DNA from: Gymnogyps californianus
Lineage: Eukaryota; Chordata; Aves; Accipitriformes; Cathartidae
DNA: 64,000 nt
Reading direction: 5' to 3'
Assembly: GCF_018139145.2 (NCBI RefSeq)
Contig: NC_059473.1
Location: 67,314,707-67,378,706 of the forward strand
The notes below the pieces were generated by a model that saw only the letters and a program-made list of their open reading frames with translations, was not told where the DNA came from and ran no database searches. This document shows positions 1 to 12,298 of this stretch, piece by piece. Positions within the stretch are counted from its first letter, which is position 1. Every line of letters starts with the position of its first letter. Made by a program: the position numbers and the translations under genes.

Positions 1-2796
1 TACACTAACCTGAAGATAAATCACATGGGGTTTTCATTTGTTTGTTGTCTTTTTGTTGTTGTTGTTCTAGTTGCTGTTGGTTTTAATTCTGAAATATTCT
101 GAGAATATTACTGGTGCAAACAGTGACACTATTAAATGCCCAAAATATTTTGCTTAGAATTAACATTCCTGGAAATACTCTAATCAATCAAGTCACTGAC
201 TAAAATGTTTGTTGAAAGTATACATGAAAAGAACATATTCTGCTTTTTCTAAGATGACAAGTTTTAACTTAAGACACTACCGTAGAGGTAGATTTGGCTT
301 TGGAACTGGCTTGCCGACCTACGCTCCTTCTGCAGTTCATCAGGTTTCCTGAGCGTACACCAGAATGGTGTGCCTAAATAGCTCATGGGTTTTGAAGCAA
401 AGGAAAGGTACTTAATGTACATTTCATAACTCTGTCAGTCTTACAAAATGTCTGTAATATCTGATTCATAGAACAAAAGCCCTACCCTGGAACAAAAATA
501 AATGATATGCAGATGTAGTTCCACTAAAAGACCAGGAGCCAGGCAAGTACCACCTACAACACAATTGCAGGTAAATCTGATGTTGGTATGAATTGTATTA
601 TTTTTCATGTTACATGTTTGATGAAATATGAAAAAGAATTAACCTGGGTTATTTCTGTGTTAATGGTACCTATTTCATAATGCAGTCTATAGCTACTCAG
701 ACAGACTAAACTAGTGTTTTACTTATGAAAAGAATATTGTTTAAAAGGTAAGCTGATTAATTCATGTGGAATGATACCCTTCCAGTCACTATAAAAGTTA
801 AACTTTAGGCTTTTCATTTCAAGATGTTCTCTCTCTATTAGGGCCATATCTCAGATTAATAACTACCTGTGTGAGGTAAGATTAACTTAGGGTGGCTTAA
901 ATCATATGCCTTTCATAGAGTATGCCTGCATCTAACAATTCCCCTTTTCCAAGTGGAATGGAACAGATGCATTCCTCTCTTCAAAGTCTTCTTCCCATTT
1001 AAAGAAACTGTTTATCAGATGCTGGTCATTTACTAGGTTCTGGACAGAACACCAATTACAGCACATCAGGCCAAGTTAAAAATTACTAATTGCACACTCA
1101 AGATCGGATTTAAGTTCCACTCAATTCAGCAGGCCTTAAGCCAATGTTTCAGTCACGGATATATACCAGCATGCTGAATAAAAGCCCTTTGCTGTTTAAC
1201 TCAGCCAAGGAAGAACACAAGGAGGCACTGGTTTAACCAAGAGGACAGCAGACTACTGGAATCAATATCTGTCTGCAAGAGAATTAGATAATCAAAGAAA
1301 CTGAACAATGTAAATTAAATTAATTATTGGAATAATTACTTTGCCATTATATTTTCAGTGCAGACTTTCTCCCAAAGAAACTGTATAAAATTTCTTTGCA
1401 AGTGATAAACTGCTAACTCATGTTCTGTTCATCCCTTAAAAAGCAGCCAGCTGGAAACATTTCAAAAACATAGCACATATGTATGCACTATTTCTTTTAA
1501 TATCACTTTATCTGCTCCTGATAGATTTTACAAGAACAAATACCCATTCAAATGATACAACTACAAACAACTACAAATACAAAGTATTTGCAATGATTTT
1601 TCCTAGATGTGCAACTGATTTCATATCTGATAACTCATCTGAGACTCCTTTAGATCCAAGTTGACATCTTTTCAAAGTGTATCAGCAGGATATTTTCATT
1701 GAAAGCTCTATTTTTCTATTTTTGCAGCTGGCATTGGAAATTTCCTGTGAACATAAACAAACTATACATATCTATATCCAGTACTCAAAAATAATTGTAT
1801 TAACAATTTTGTATGTGAATGTTGCTTTGCATGTAGAGGAACAAAAGAGACTAAGTTCGTACCTCTTTATATGGAGATAAGCCATTAAAAAAGTGGAACA
1901 GAAAAAATTAACAGAAGGATAAATATTGAGGCTAAAATTTCACAGAACATCATTGGACATCAAAGAATCTGTAAATAAATAAATACTTCGGATCTAGTGC
2001 ACATTCAAGTCACGTTATTTCCTTGAATTACCAAGTTGTGTGCAAAGCAAGTGTTGGAAAAAAAACTGTGAAAAAAATATACACTTGTTGGAATTTGGTA
2101 CACATGGCTTTCCCTCTCTTCATTTTAAGTGGCTGAAAATACTGTATTTTCAGCTACATTTGTTACATTTGCCTTGTTCTTTCAACCACAGATCCTCATT
2201 CTCACCTCCACCACATCTTTTCTACAACCTCAGTTAAAACAAATGAGTGGTCCATGATTCATGTGCCTGGACTCACAATGAAACAGCAGAGGCCTCTGAC
2301 AGGAGAAGAATGAATAGGTATATGCAGGGGCAGAGGGTCAGCTACAAGCTCTTAAATGCAATAAATTAAACTCCAAGTAAAATCATTACCATTTAACATC
2401 CTAGCTTATACACAGGGACTGAAAATGCGACTCACAGAAAAGTCTTTTAATGACTTCACTGGGTCCACGATTTTTCCCAGTATTCTCACCTTTGTTCGCA
2501 AGTGACACGGGAACATATTTCAAGCACCTAAAGTTGTCTGAAAGTACTAGTGCCTACTTCTACCTAATAACTCTTTTACGTCTTGGTTTACTTTGTAGAA
2601 TGTGCTTATTAGAGTGTACCTTGTATGCATTTATATAGGACCACGTAAGATGAGTTTTTTAAAATTGCAAATAGACTACCTCCCCATTTTTCAAGCATAC
2701 CAAAACACTCTGTCTACTCAAGGCAGATATTTGCCAATTAAGCAAAGGGTTTTTTTTCTGCCAGGCTATGGTGCATGGAGTAACATCTGATCTTAC
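1..2796 (-). other. LAMA2: LAMA2 intron 4 (partial)
   Basis: AT-rich sequence downstream of the exon 4 donor (GTAAGA, read on the minus strand from 2796). Exon 5, which should encode the residues following PLENGE, was searched for by eye on the minus strand and not found, so it lies beyond position 1. Short (GTT)n runs near 45-65 are the only low-complexity sequence noticed. Nothing else recognisable was seen. Confidence 0.85.
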
Positions 2797-3039
2797 CTCT
2801 CCATTCTCCAGAGGATGGATTTTGGAATAATAAGAAGTGCATATGACTTCATCATCTTTTATATAGGATGGAGTTCCAGGACGGGGATGAATGTTGTAGC
2901 GTGTCAGGCACTCACTGTCTGTGATAGCATAATACTGCCACGGTTGATAGTCTACACCATCCAGCGAACGCTCTAATATCCAATTCCCAGGTCGAGGTGA
3001 GTTAGCTGCTTTCACAATAACATACGCAATCTGGAAAAT
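2797..3039 (-). CDS. LAMA2: Laminin subunit alpha-2, coding exon 4 (LN domain, PLENGE patch)
   Basis: The middle of the LN domain, which forms the alpha-beta-gamma nodes of the laminin network. Seen: acceptor TATTTTCCAG, then 81 codons starting IFQIAYVIVKAANSPRPGNW, then ILERSLDGVDYQPWQYYAIT, DSECLTRYNIHPRP and KDDEVICTSYYSKIHPLENGE, ending exactly at a GAG|GTAAGA donor in phase 0. The length of 243 bp equals human exon 4 (c.397-639, from memory). PLENGE is a conserved surface patch of alpha-chain LN domains linked to polymerisation (family knowledge). A second AG lies 9 bases inside the exon because ATTTTCCAG is tandemly duplicated; the upstream AG is chosen because it keeps the IFQ residues expected from VFQIAYV in human. 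SKIHPLENGE and KDDEVICTS favour alpha-2 over alpha-1. The exon is intact. Confidence 0.96.
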
Positions 3040-3048
3040 CTGGAAAAT
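3031..3048 (-). promoter_or_regulatory. LAMA2: Duplicated splice acceptor of LAMA2 exon 4 (two AGs 9 bases apart)
   Basis: On the coding strand ATTTTCCAG is present twice in tandem: once as the end of intron 3 (3048 to 3040) and once as the first nine bases of exon 4 (3039 to 3031). Both end in AG after an identical pyrimidine-rich block. Use of the second would remove Ile-Phe-Gln in frame. The upstream site is preferred because the family keeps the corresponding residues. Confidence 0.75.
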
Positions 3049-6000
3049 AGATTAATTGTTAAAATAGATGTAAATACATAATTATAAATTCATTCCAATT
3101 TCTTAATAGCTACCAAACTACGAACAGTAAATATGATAACGTTTGATTTTTTTTTCCCTGAAAATGCAATATGGTCTCAGATTCCACTGAAACTTTAACT
3201 ATAGAAATAAATTCTCCATTAACATTTCTGAAAAAAGATTAGTTGCATGAGGCCAATAGAGACTTTGAAAATAGAATTAAAAAGCATTCTAAATTCCACA
3301 TAACTTAGTAGGTAATTGCTAAGCTGCAGCTTCAGCCAAATGTTTGCAAAGTTTGTTTTCAAGTATTTTCAATTTGTGGAAGTGAGTTTGTTTCTGTATG
3401 TGTATTTATAGACATCTACTTTCTGCAATGTTTAAGAGTTGCCAAACTCTGTTACAACTTTATAGCTGTTAAGAAAAAACATAGGTTTAAGCTATTGAAA
3501 GGTAATCACATCATGCTGAAATCATTCTATAAAACATTCTTGTTTCAATCACATGACTCAGCACTGTGGCCATAAATAAGCTTTATAGGACAAAGACACA
3601 TCAAATATCACTATAAACAGAATGTAAGCATGTAATCAATGCTCATTATGGTCCATTTCACCAGCCTATTCAATTGATTTATCAAGGTTTATTTCTGTTT
3701 ACAGGCTGGCTGGAATGCAAGCCACAAACAATACATTTGCAATTGCAGAATGACATGTTAGTGATGCAGTTTTGGTTTGGTTTGGTTTTTTTAACCTAGT
3801 AACATCTAGATGCTACAGAGGTAGAACTGAAGCTAAGGAAAGGAAACAGCTATTTCCATTAGAAAAGCAGAACACATAGTAAGTTAATGTTTTTTAAGAT
3901 GCAGTGCTGTGAGTCTGCACATGAGGATGCCAGAGGGCATCATGGAGAGAGTGTTGATTTAATACTTAATGTTTTCTGTATCAGATAGTCATTGTAAAGA
4001 AGCTGCATGATTCAGACTTGGTCCTCACAAAATCTGTTGTGAATACTTAGACAATCAGTAATGCTGGTGAACGAAAATCCTACAGTAATCAATGAAAGAA
4101 ACAGTAAGAAGACTCAAATTGTGTTTTCAATAACCACCAGTATTATTATAAAATAGAAATTTCGTTAAGTGGCAGAGTACTGCAAATACTACAGTACATT
4201 TGATGATGGAGGCAAAGAAAATGTTTATCTCCAGCTATCATTCCTGCCTTCTTTGTAGATGCTGAGAACATGGCAAGATCCACAACAGCTTCAGTCAGGA
4301 AGTCAAATCACTAACAACCAAAGTTTTTCAGTGGGAGTAAGAAGTGGGTGAGGCTGTACTTATTTCGGCCTGAAAAAAATGTGCATAACTGTGCATTCGT
4401 GGAGGATTATCTCAAGTTATCAATATTTTTCCTCAATGGCATAAATCTCCAGAGACAAGGAGAATGTGTTTCATTCCATTGTTTCAACAGGAATCATACA
4501 ATCACTTGTCCCCTGCTTCACAAATGCCCTTTCCCCTCTTAAACTCCTTTATAGATATATTCCATTGTGGCCACAAATAACTGTAACTGTAACTATACTG
4601 GATCAGTGTCACCAATACTGTTTACAATAAACAGAGAAAAACACAACATTAATATACCTCTCCAAACTGATCCCTCCCCCCCGTTAAGCTTTTTGAAATG
4701 AAAGAAAATAGCTGGAGTGTTTAATTATTTATTAAGGGAGGTAATGAGCAACAGCTATATTTTAAGGAACTAGTTTATCAAGAGTTATTTTGTACATTGT
4801 CCTTTGCATGAGTAAAGAATCCAATGTACAATGTAAATTGTTTTTACACCAGCATGATCTAGTCAAACCCCATAAACTCTTTCAGCTCCAGCCGTTCAGA
4901 ATAGAGATTTCATTCTAGAGTACTTCTAAAGACTGTTAAAAAAAATTTTTAAATAAGTGTTTTACCTCAAGTTCTCATAATAAGACTACTCCTTATATGT
5001 TGAATGGATAACAACTAAGGTTAAACACATTGCTAGGGCTTCTGCCGTGGAAGTTCTGTGGTTTAGGACATAGCTGACAATAAATTAATAATCTTAGGTG
5101 TGCATATATAGTTTCCTTTGTGGAAGTTCTAAAATTTGCAAAACTTCACAGAAGATTCAATATGAAATGCTGCCTTTAGCCAAAAAAACATTTAGCTCTG
5201 CAAACATCTTGGATGCATTGGCTCTGTGGGGCCAAGAGGCATAATCAACAGGAAGTCTTTTTTTGTTTGCTTGCTTTGAAACACTAGGCTGTATAGGAGA
5301 GTGAAACTTTCTACAGTTACTTTTCAAATTAAAGCCCTATTTCAATACCATTTCCTGCACATTCTGCTGAAGGTTTGTTTGAAGTCTCGTTTCTTACCTT
5401 CTGGGATAGCATACAGTTTGACTGCAATTTATTATATACCTTTGGCTTTGGTTATTTTTAGCATACTTTGTAAATGAAACTGCAACAAAAATTTATAAAA
5501 AAAGCAGTGGAGAGGAAACAGCATATTGCAGGTCATAGTGGGGTGAACGTTATTTCTCTTAATCTAAACTTGACAACGAAAAAAGCCTGTTAACATAAAT
5601 AAAAGAGTACACATGAAGGGTTGTTTTTAACCACTACTCAATTACAGTTTTCAGCCTGATCCAGTCTACTACTACTGTCCTAGCCTCTGAGAGCTCCTGT
5701 AGTGGCTTCTGCAACAGCACCGAGCTATCTGCAACCCACTGACATGTGAAACATTCTCTTTTCTCCTTCACATCTCTATTCACGAGTGAAACTGAAATAC
5801 TGTTTTCTATAAACCAAAATTATTTCCTGGGCAGAGAAGTAGTGCTGGAACTAAAGACCAGAATTTTTAAATGTTGGTAGGCTGTTAATGCTAATTGCAG
5901 TCAAGGGAAGATGAGCAAGCACATGCATCAAAAACATGCCCTGGTTGATATTATTCCTGATCTTTCTCACTAAGGCTAGACTGAAGAAAGTACAGGATAC

Positions 6001-7559
6001 TAAACCATGCTTCTTAGAAACACCTTTTCTTTGGGGGACAACTAGACTTGTAGAGCTTTAGCACGAATCAGGAAGATGGTTGTCCCAGCTTAGAGAGCTA
6101 CACTAGTCACTACCAGCTCATCACAGTGCTATGACACAGACAACAAACATAGTGTATTCCATGTTTTAATGTGCTTTCTAAACAAGCTGACAACAACTAG
6201 TGCAGAAAAAACAGACTAAAATTAATGGCAGCTGTATGATGATCCTCAAAGCAAGTCAATGTCATGGAAGCGACACTGACTTTCCAACCAATTGGAAAAC
6301 TGTCTTTGTCCAGGTACCAGAGTAACCCTTCTTTTATTGTGGAGTCGCTTAGCAAATGGTGTTCTGGTTACTATAATACAACCAGCTAGAGCTTAGTGGC
6401 ATGAGAATACTAATACCAATAAAGTCTAATGTATCACTGAGTTTTGCTGTATTTGTTTCCACAATCAAAAAAAGTGAACCTGCTCAACTTTCTGGAGCCA
6501 AGTTTCCTACCAAATTGTAACACAGAGCTTCTGTTCCCACAGGGTAATTGATGGACCATGCCTGGTTTACTTTTCAAATAGCATCAATAAGCTGACACGT
6601 CAATTGATGTAACAATTGTACAATCTCAGAGCACATCTGGTTTTGTACAAGTCCAATAGAATGTAACCTGGAGACCAAAGTTTGCTGATACAAATGTGAA
6701 AATGGAGCAATACCAAGCTGCCTAGCAGCATGTAATAGACCATTAACACAGCTGCCAAAGTGCAGCTCGTGCTTTTTTCTACTTGCTCTGCTCATGTGAC
6801 CACAGTGTAATTATGGGAGTGGGAGGGAAACAGTCTAAATAGTCCTTTAAGCCTTTCCCAAGTTATAGACAACATAATCCTCAAGATGAGAAACAAAATG
6901 AGTCTTGGGTCTCATTTTCACTGGTAATTGTCTCAGCAGTGAGATCTGCGAAGCACATATTGTGAGGAACAGTTCCATAAGTTATAGCACTGTATCTTCT
7001 TATGAATGCCTCATAAGACATAGAAAAGTGCATCCTACTATACACGATAATTTGCTACACTAATATTATTCAGATAGAGCTGAAGTGAATCATTAATCTG
7101 CATAGGGTTAGCTAGTGAAGCAGGAAATCTCATTGTGCCTGACTCCCACCTGCACTTCTATTTAAAAAATAAATCCTTCAGTTAGAAACCGTTCATGTAA
7201 GTCAGAATATCATCAGAGAAAAAATACAGTACCACACAATTCTATAGAAGTATTTCCGTTTCATTTTCTCAACAGAAGAATGTAATAGCTCTAATGGAGG
7301 CTTCCATCAGCTATCTGGTGTAAACTGTGTATCTACTTATTTACCGTAATTATATTGTGTTGTTGATTATTATTCCAGTTCAGTGGTCAAGTAAACATGG
7401 TATTCTTTTATCGAGAAGAGTGCAGAATTTGGGCAAGGGTTTGTTTCCTTACAGGCTAGCACAAATACTGTTAAAACTTGTTGCCTTAAACATCCCATAG
7501 ATTTATTTAACCAGTCATTCAAAAGTGCTGTTAGGGACAGCAAAGCACTGCAGACAGCC

Positions 7560-8290
7560 CTTGTCCCAGTGCGCAAAGCCATCCGGGTGAGTCAACTGAG
7601 AAAGCTACCGCAGAACGTTCTGCAGGCTAACGGGGGTTATGGCCTACAGGGGGGCACGACTCGTTAAGAGAAGCAGGGGAAAGAACATTTTTGGACTGTG
7701 TAAAATGTATTATGGGATGTGTTAAGGGGATTGTGTAAATGGATGAGACTTACTATGGAACATTTAGGGGAGGGAATAAAGGCGGGGAAAGGGAGGGATC
7801 AAGGTGGATCAGGGAGGAACAAGTGTAAAACAGAGGAAAAAGGAGATAAAAGGAACCACTTGACTGTAAATAGCTAGCTGGTCAGTATGTTTATCCTGAC
7901 CTTGATCACTGAAGTCTGTCCTATTTTCTCATTAAATCCTGTTTCTAAGTATCTTCCATTTAGGTGTGCTCCCTCTTTTGAGTGGGTATGTGTGAACAAG
8001 AGTTAACTTCAAGCTTGACTAGCCAGCCAGCAGAAGAGGTCCAAGTACCAGCAATTAGAGTAGGGCTGCAAGTCTCCAAGGCTCTTCTGTTTGGGTGCCA
8101 ACAACTGGGGACACCAGTGAGATCTCGGGCCAGCTACTCAAGTGTTGCATGTCGTGTATGCATCCATAGATGTACACACACACACATGCCCCTAGCAGAC
8201 TTTAATCCTAATCAGCTGGAGAGGAAGAACAGGGTGAGGCAGCCTGTGCTGTGTTTGTGTTTGTGTTCATGTGGGTGCTGAGAAGGCACT
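7560..8290 (+). repeat. Possible LTR-like interspersed repeat, unclassified
   Basis: An island of CpG- and G-rich sequence that differs from the flanking AT-rich intron. Seen: a purine-rich U3-like stretch (about 7670-7830), a TATA-like GATAAAAGG near 7845, a polyadenylation-like ATTAAA near 7932, then a G/T-rich segment ending in CA and TG microsatellite-like sequence. The order resembles a retroviral LTR (U3, TATA, poly(A) signal, U5), possibly followed by a remnant of internal region, in + orientation, opposite to LAMA2. No target-site duplication or clear TG...CA ends were found, so the boundaries are approximate and the family is not identified. Confidence 0.35.
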
Positions 8291-10276
8291 GTGGTCTATT
8301 TATGTTGCTCTGTGCAGCCATGTGTGTGTGTTTCACTCTCGCAGAAATATGAGCTCTGCCTTGCTACAGTGTGAACGTGAAAACAGAGTCACAGCAGCCT
8401 TGCATCCATCACGCTACCAGATTCAGTAACTTCTAGTACCTAGGATGACCGACAATCAGGAATGACAGATCTAATCAAATTCTCAATGCAAAACAGTGTT
8501 CCTCAATCATTAATTTCTACCTTGACACTCATGTATAAAAACAACTGTTATATATGCAGGACACCATGCATCTCAAGTTAAATATCACATTTGCACTATT
8601 TTTCTTTTTGGAATGGCCTCTCCTACAGGCTTAAGACATGAAACAGACTAAATCCAACTACTTCTGCTGATGACCTAAAGCAGAGGTTTTGTGAGTTTGA
8701 GAAACAGCTCCTTGTGTTCTCAGAGGCCGATATCAATTCCTTATGATTCTATGTGGTAGGTCGTATTTCAATTCACATATGCTGTTATGGATTATTGTTT
8801 GTGTCTATTATTTATGAAAGAGAGTAGGCAGTTCTGATGCAAGAATTTTCAAACAATTGGCTATTTAAGAACAACTAACCTTGTCATTTTAGTCCCACAT
8901 CCAACTCAGGCAGAGAAAAAGCCTAATTTAGAAATGGAATGGCTCTCCAGATTCCTCAAACGACCATCTAGCACGTATCTTTTTCTGTCACTGTCCTGAG
9001 AGACAGTGGCCACGGTTTCAAACATTCTGCTCACAGTTAGAAATTCTGTAATTGAAAATGTTGGCATGGGCGGGGGGGGGGGGAAAGATGCTTAGCAGGA
9101 TTCAGCTAATATCAGTTTAGAGAGCTGAACAGCTCCCTGCCATGCTGCAGTTTGCCTTCTAATGACAATGTCTCTCCTGTTCATCTGAGCTGCTTCCAAC
9201 TGAAATGCTGCTACCAGATGGGGAATTTGGGCTGAAAGATGCACACACTTGATTCCAACATAGTTTTTTTTCCACAGTGTTGCAAACAATTCTGGTTACT
9301 AGCTAGCAGGGCATCATCTGTCCCAGAAAAATTGTAGCTACAAATGTCATGCAAAGTAAGATGTCCACAGCACTTCGTGGGAAAAACTGAGAAAGATTTT
9401 ACCATAGCAAACCTTGAAAAGCTCTAAGGTGGGTGTCTCCAAATCAAGCCAAGTTTCAGTTAGAAATCTTCCATCTTTTCTAATTAGACAAAAATTCACT
9501 CATGTACAATGCTCAGTCCCATTCAGTTAATACCTGCAGAACATGCATTTTAAAAAAATAATTCAAAAATACCTCAACTTAGAACAAGCTCAGCTTTCTC
9601 CCTCCCCTGTACATAACTGCTAGAGAGGCTCAGGTTTCTTTAAGAACATTTTCTTCTCCTTGAGAAAAATAGATCCTTTATTAATACCTCTCAACTTTTG
9701 TTCATGTTATAAGTAAAAGATGATTATAATTTGTGTCATTTTAAAAAAAAAATTAAAAGCAAAGTCTATTAAAACAGTGCACTTTATAAAATGTCAAACT
9801 GCAAAGCTCTCAAGTTGTCCAGCTGTTGAATATCTAAGATACATTAAGCTAAATGGAGGGAGTCAGTACCTGTAAAGTTTCTGGCAATGTCAACCTTGTT
9901 CTTTGTAATTTTCTCTGTCGGTTTTCTCCATTACCCACTGTTCAGTTGCTTGTGAAGGCCTCAAAAAGAATAGCTGCTTTCTGTTGACCATTTTTGCTGC
10001 TCATCATCGGCCTAGTGTATACCAGAACTGAGGGCTAAAGTTAGTAATTTCTTTTCATAGTGCTTTCAAATAATAGCAGAAAGCAATTTCTTTTCTCTTT
10101 ATTTCCTAAAGCTAATCACTTCTTTCCATAGTGAGAGACTATGGTGAGGAAAGGAAAATTGATGGAAATGCCAATATTCAAACCTTTCTTCTTCAAACCT
10201 AGACAATAGAAGAGAAGAACAGAAAAGGTGGTTCTTCTATTTTGGTGCTAAAACACACACACAAAAAAAATTGGTG

Positions 10277-10296
10277 TTTTTTTTTTTTTTTTTTTT
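10277..10296. repeat. Poly(T) tract, T20
   Basis: Uninterrupted run of 20 T preceded by an A8 and (AC)n-like stretch (10252-10270). Confidence 0.95.
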
Positions 10297-10680
10297 GCTT
10301 GATCCAAGAACTGATGCTCAGCCTGGGTCCCATAGTGTTGAGAGTACCCAGGGTAAAGTGGTGTCATTTCCTTCAGTGAGGTTTCCATGCAGTGTCCTCT
10401 CACCAGCTGCATTTCAGAGTGACCTGTCTGTTCCTCTAGCTTGAGAAGAAAAGAACTATCATCACAGCCATTTTTTTAGGCTCCATTTAAAAGTTCTACA
10501 ATGCACAAACCTTGAAACCTAAACATTTCTCAATCTCCTCACCTATTACAGACTCGTACCAAGTCTTTACATTTTAATTCCATAATGAGAATATTAATTT
10601 TAACATAGATAAAACTATTTAGTCATACAGGAATAGCACATAAGAATCAGCTTTTCCTAGGGAATGCTTACTTTTCTTAT

Positions 10681-10950
10681 AGAAACATAGAATGGTTTGG
10701 GTTGGAAGGGACCTTTGAAGATCTAGTCCAACCCTCCTGCCTTAAGCAGGGACATCTTGCACTAGAGGCTGACTGCCTGGTAGTTCCCAGGGTCCTCTTT
10801 ATTACCCTTTTTAAAAATAGGTGTGATATTCCCTTTTCTCAAGTCACTGGGGACTTTGCCTGACTGCCATGGCTTTTCAAATATGATGGAGAGTGGCTTA
10901 GCAACTACATCAGCCAATTCCCTCAGGACCCTGGGATGTATCTCGTCAAA
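10681..10950 (-). mobile_element. CR1 LINE fragment with internal deletion (reverse transcriptase piece joined to 3' UTR)
   Basis: On the minus strand the sequence first encodes a CR1 reverse-transcriptase segment ([20 protein letters not shown], then [16 protein letters not shown], about 10945 to 10769). It then passes directly into the CR1 3' UTR (CTAGTGCAAGATGTCCCTGC, then GGTTGGACTAGAT and TCCCTTCCAACCC) down to 10681. In a full element these parts are separated by most of the RT domain. The 3' end shows only a degraded octamer tail (TTCTATGTTTCTAT). Nonfunctional. Confidence 0.85.
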
Positions 10951-12279
10951 GTTATTCAGATTTCCTTTTTGTACAACAGAGAGCAAGTTCACGCTGCACT
11001 AATTTTATCAATGTGAAATTAAAGATCTTTTTCAATGTTACGGTTTCTGACTTTTCTGCAGAGTGTTAAAATGTATATAAATAAATACTTATTATTTAGT
11101 GAGGCGACATCTATCTGTTACCCACCTTGTAGAGAGGGATACAAACAAACATCTGAAACTGTTGTACTGTTAGCATAGAGCATCTTCTGCATTATCAACA
11201 TTTAAACCTTTAACGTTTCCCTGCTGAAACCTTCACAAGCTTTTACTTTGAGTTCTCTGGAAAAGGACACGTTATTCACCATATATAACGTATAATAAGA
11301 GACATCATCTTGAAGAACGGAGATTTTGATTTGATTTTGATTGTAAGCTCTTTGAGGTTACGATCATTGATCCAAATATGAAATAGGCATGTACTAATTT
11401 ATACCCATTCCCCAAACATGACACAATGTTCTCTCCATCTCAATCTGGAAATATTGTGCAATATGAACAACTTGAACAATGAAAACATGAATAAAGTAGT
11501 AACTTGAGCCTTCAAATAAAAAAATAGACTTTTTTCCAGAATATTTTCAGCCTCTTGTTGGCTTCTTTCTTTTTTTCACTTTCTCTTCATATACACCATG
11601 CTTCATTTCTTTAGCTAAGTATGATAGCGGTTAAAAAGGCTAAAAAATATATTCTGGCAGTCATTCTAAGCTGTCTTATGTCACTAAACTTTGGAAATTT
11701 CAAAAAAATGCACAAGGAAAGAAGAAAATGGAAAAGAAATTAGATCCTAAATCTGATTTCCAGATCAAAAAAGTGTATGCATGTTCAGTTTTCATTTTTG
11801 CTTTTAGTTCTTAACACTTTTTAAATTATCCTGAGAACTGCTTTAGATGTGGATATGTTGCTGTATGGCATAGCAGGGGATATATGGAATATAAAAAGTG
11901 AATTATGAGATGAGTAATTTTATATATTTCCATCTCATAGCCCCCCTTTACAATGAGAATATACTTATGAATTACTAGACATAACACATTAGGACTCACA
12001 ACGAAGTGAACGGTTTATTTTCACCATGAAGTTGTATGTTCTGTTTAAGAACAGACCAAGTCTCTGTTTTTCCATGTTTTGTAGCTGGAGAGATCCAATA
12101 CACACCCTTCTCTAAGCTTCTTCCGTCACTTAGACCACATTAGTCCAAACAAAACAAAAAGAGCTACATTAATGACTGTTTTTACTGACTGTCTAAACTA
12201 CATCATTGATAAATGAGTCTCTAAGTGCTTCCACAGAGCATGTGACCTGCTGCACATGGACTTCATGGAGCACAAAGAG

Positions 12280-12298
12280 AGAGAGAGAGAGAGAGAGA
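12280..12298. repeat. (GA)n microsatellite
   Basis: A short perfect GA repeat of about nine to ten units in intron 3. Confidence 0.9.

Noticed and set aside
1..2796. Search for LAMA2 exon 5
   Set aside because: No minus-strand sequence resembling the expected continuation (INGRPSADD, then ELLEFTSAR) was found; exon 5 must lie outside the window.
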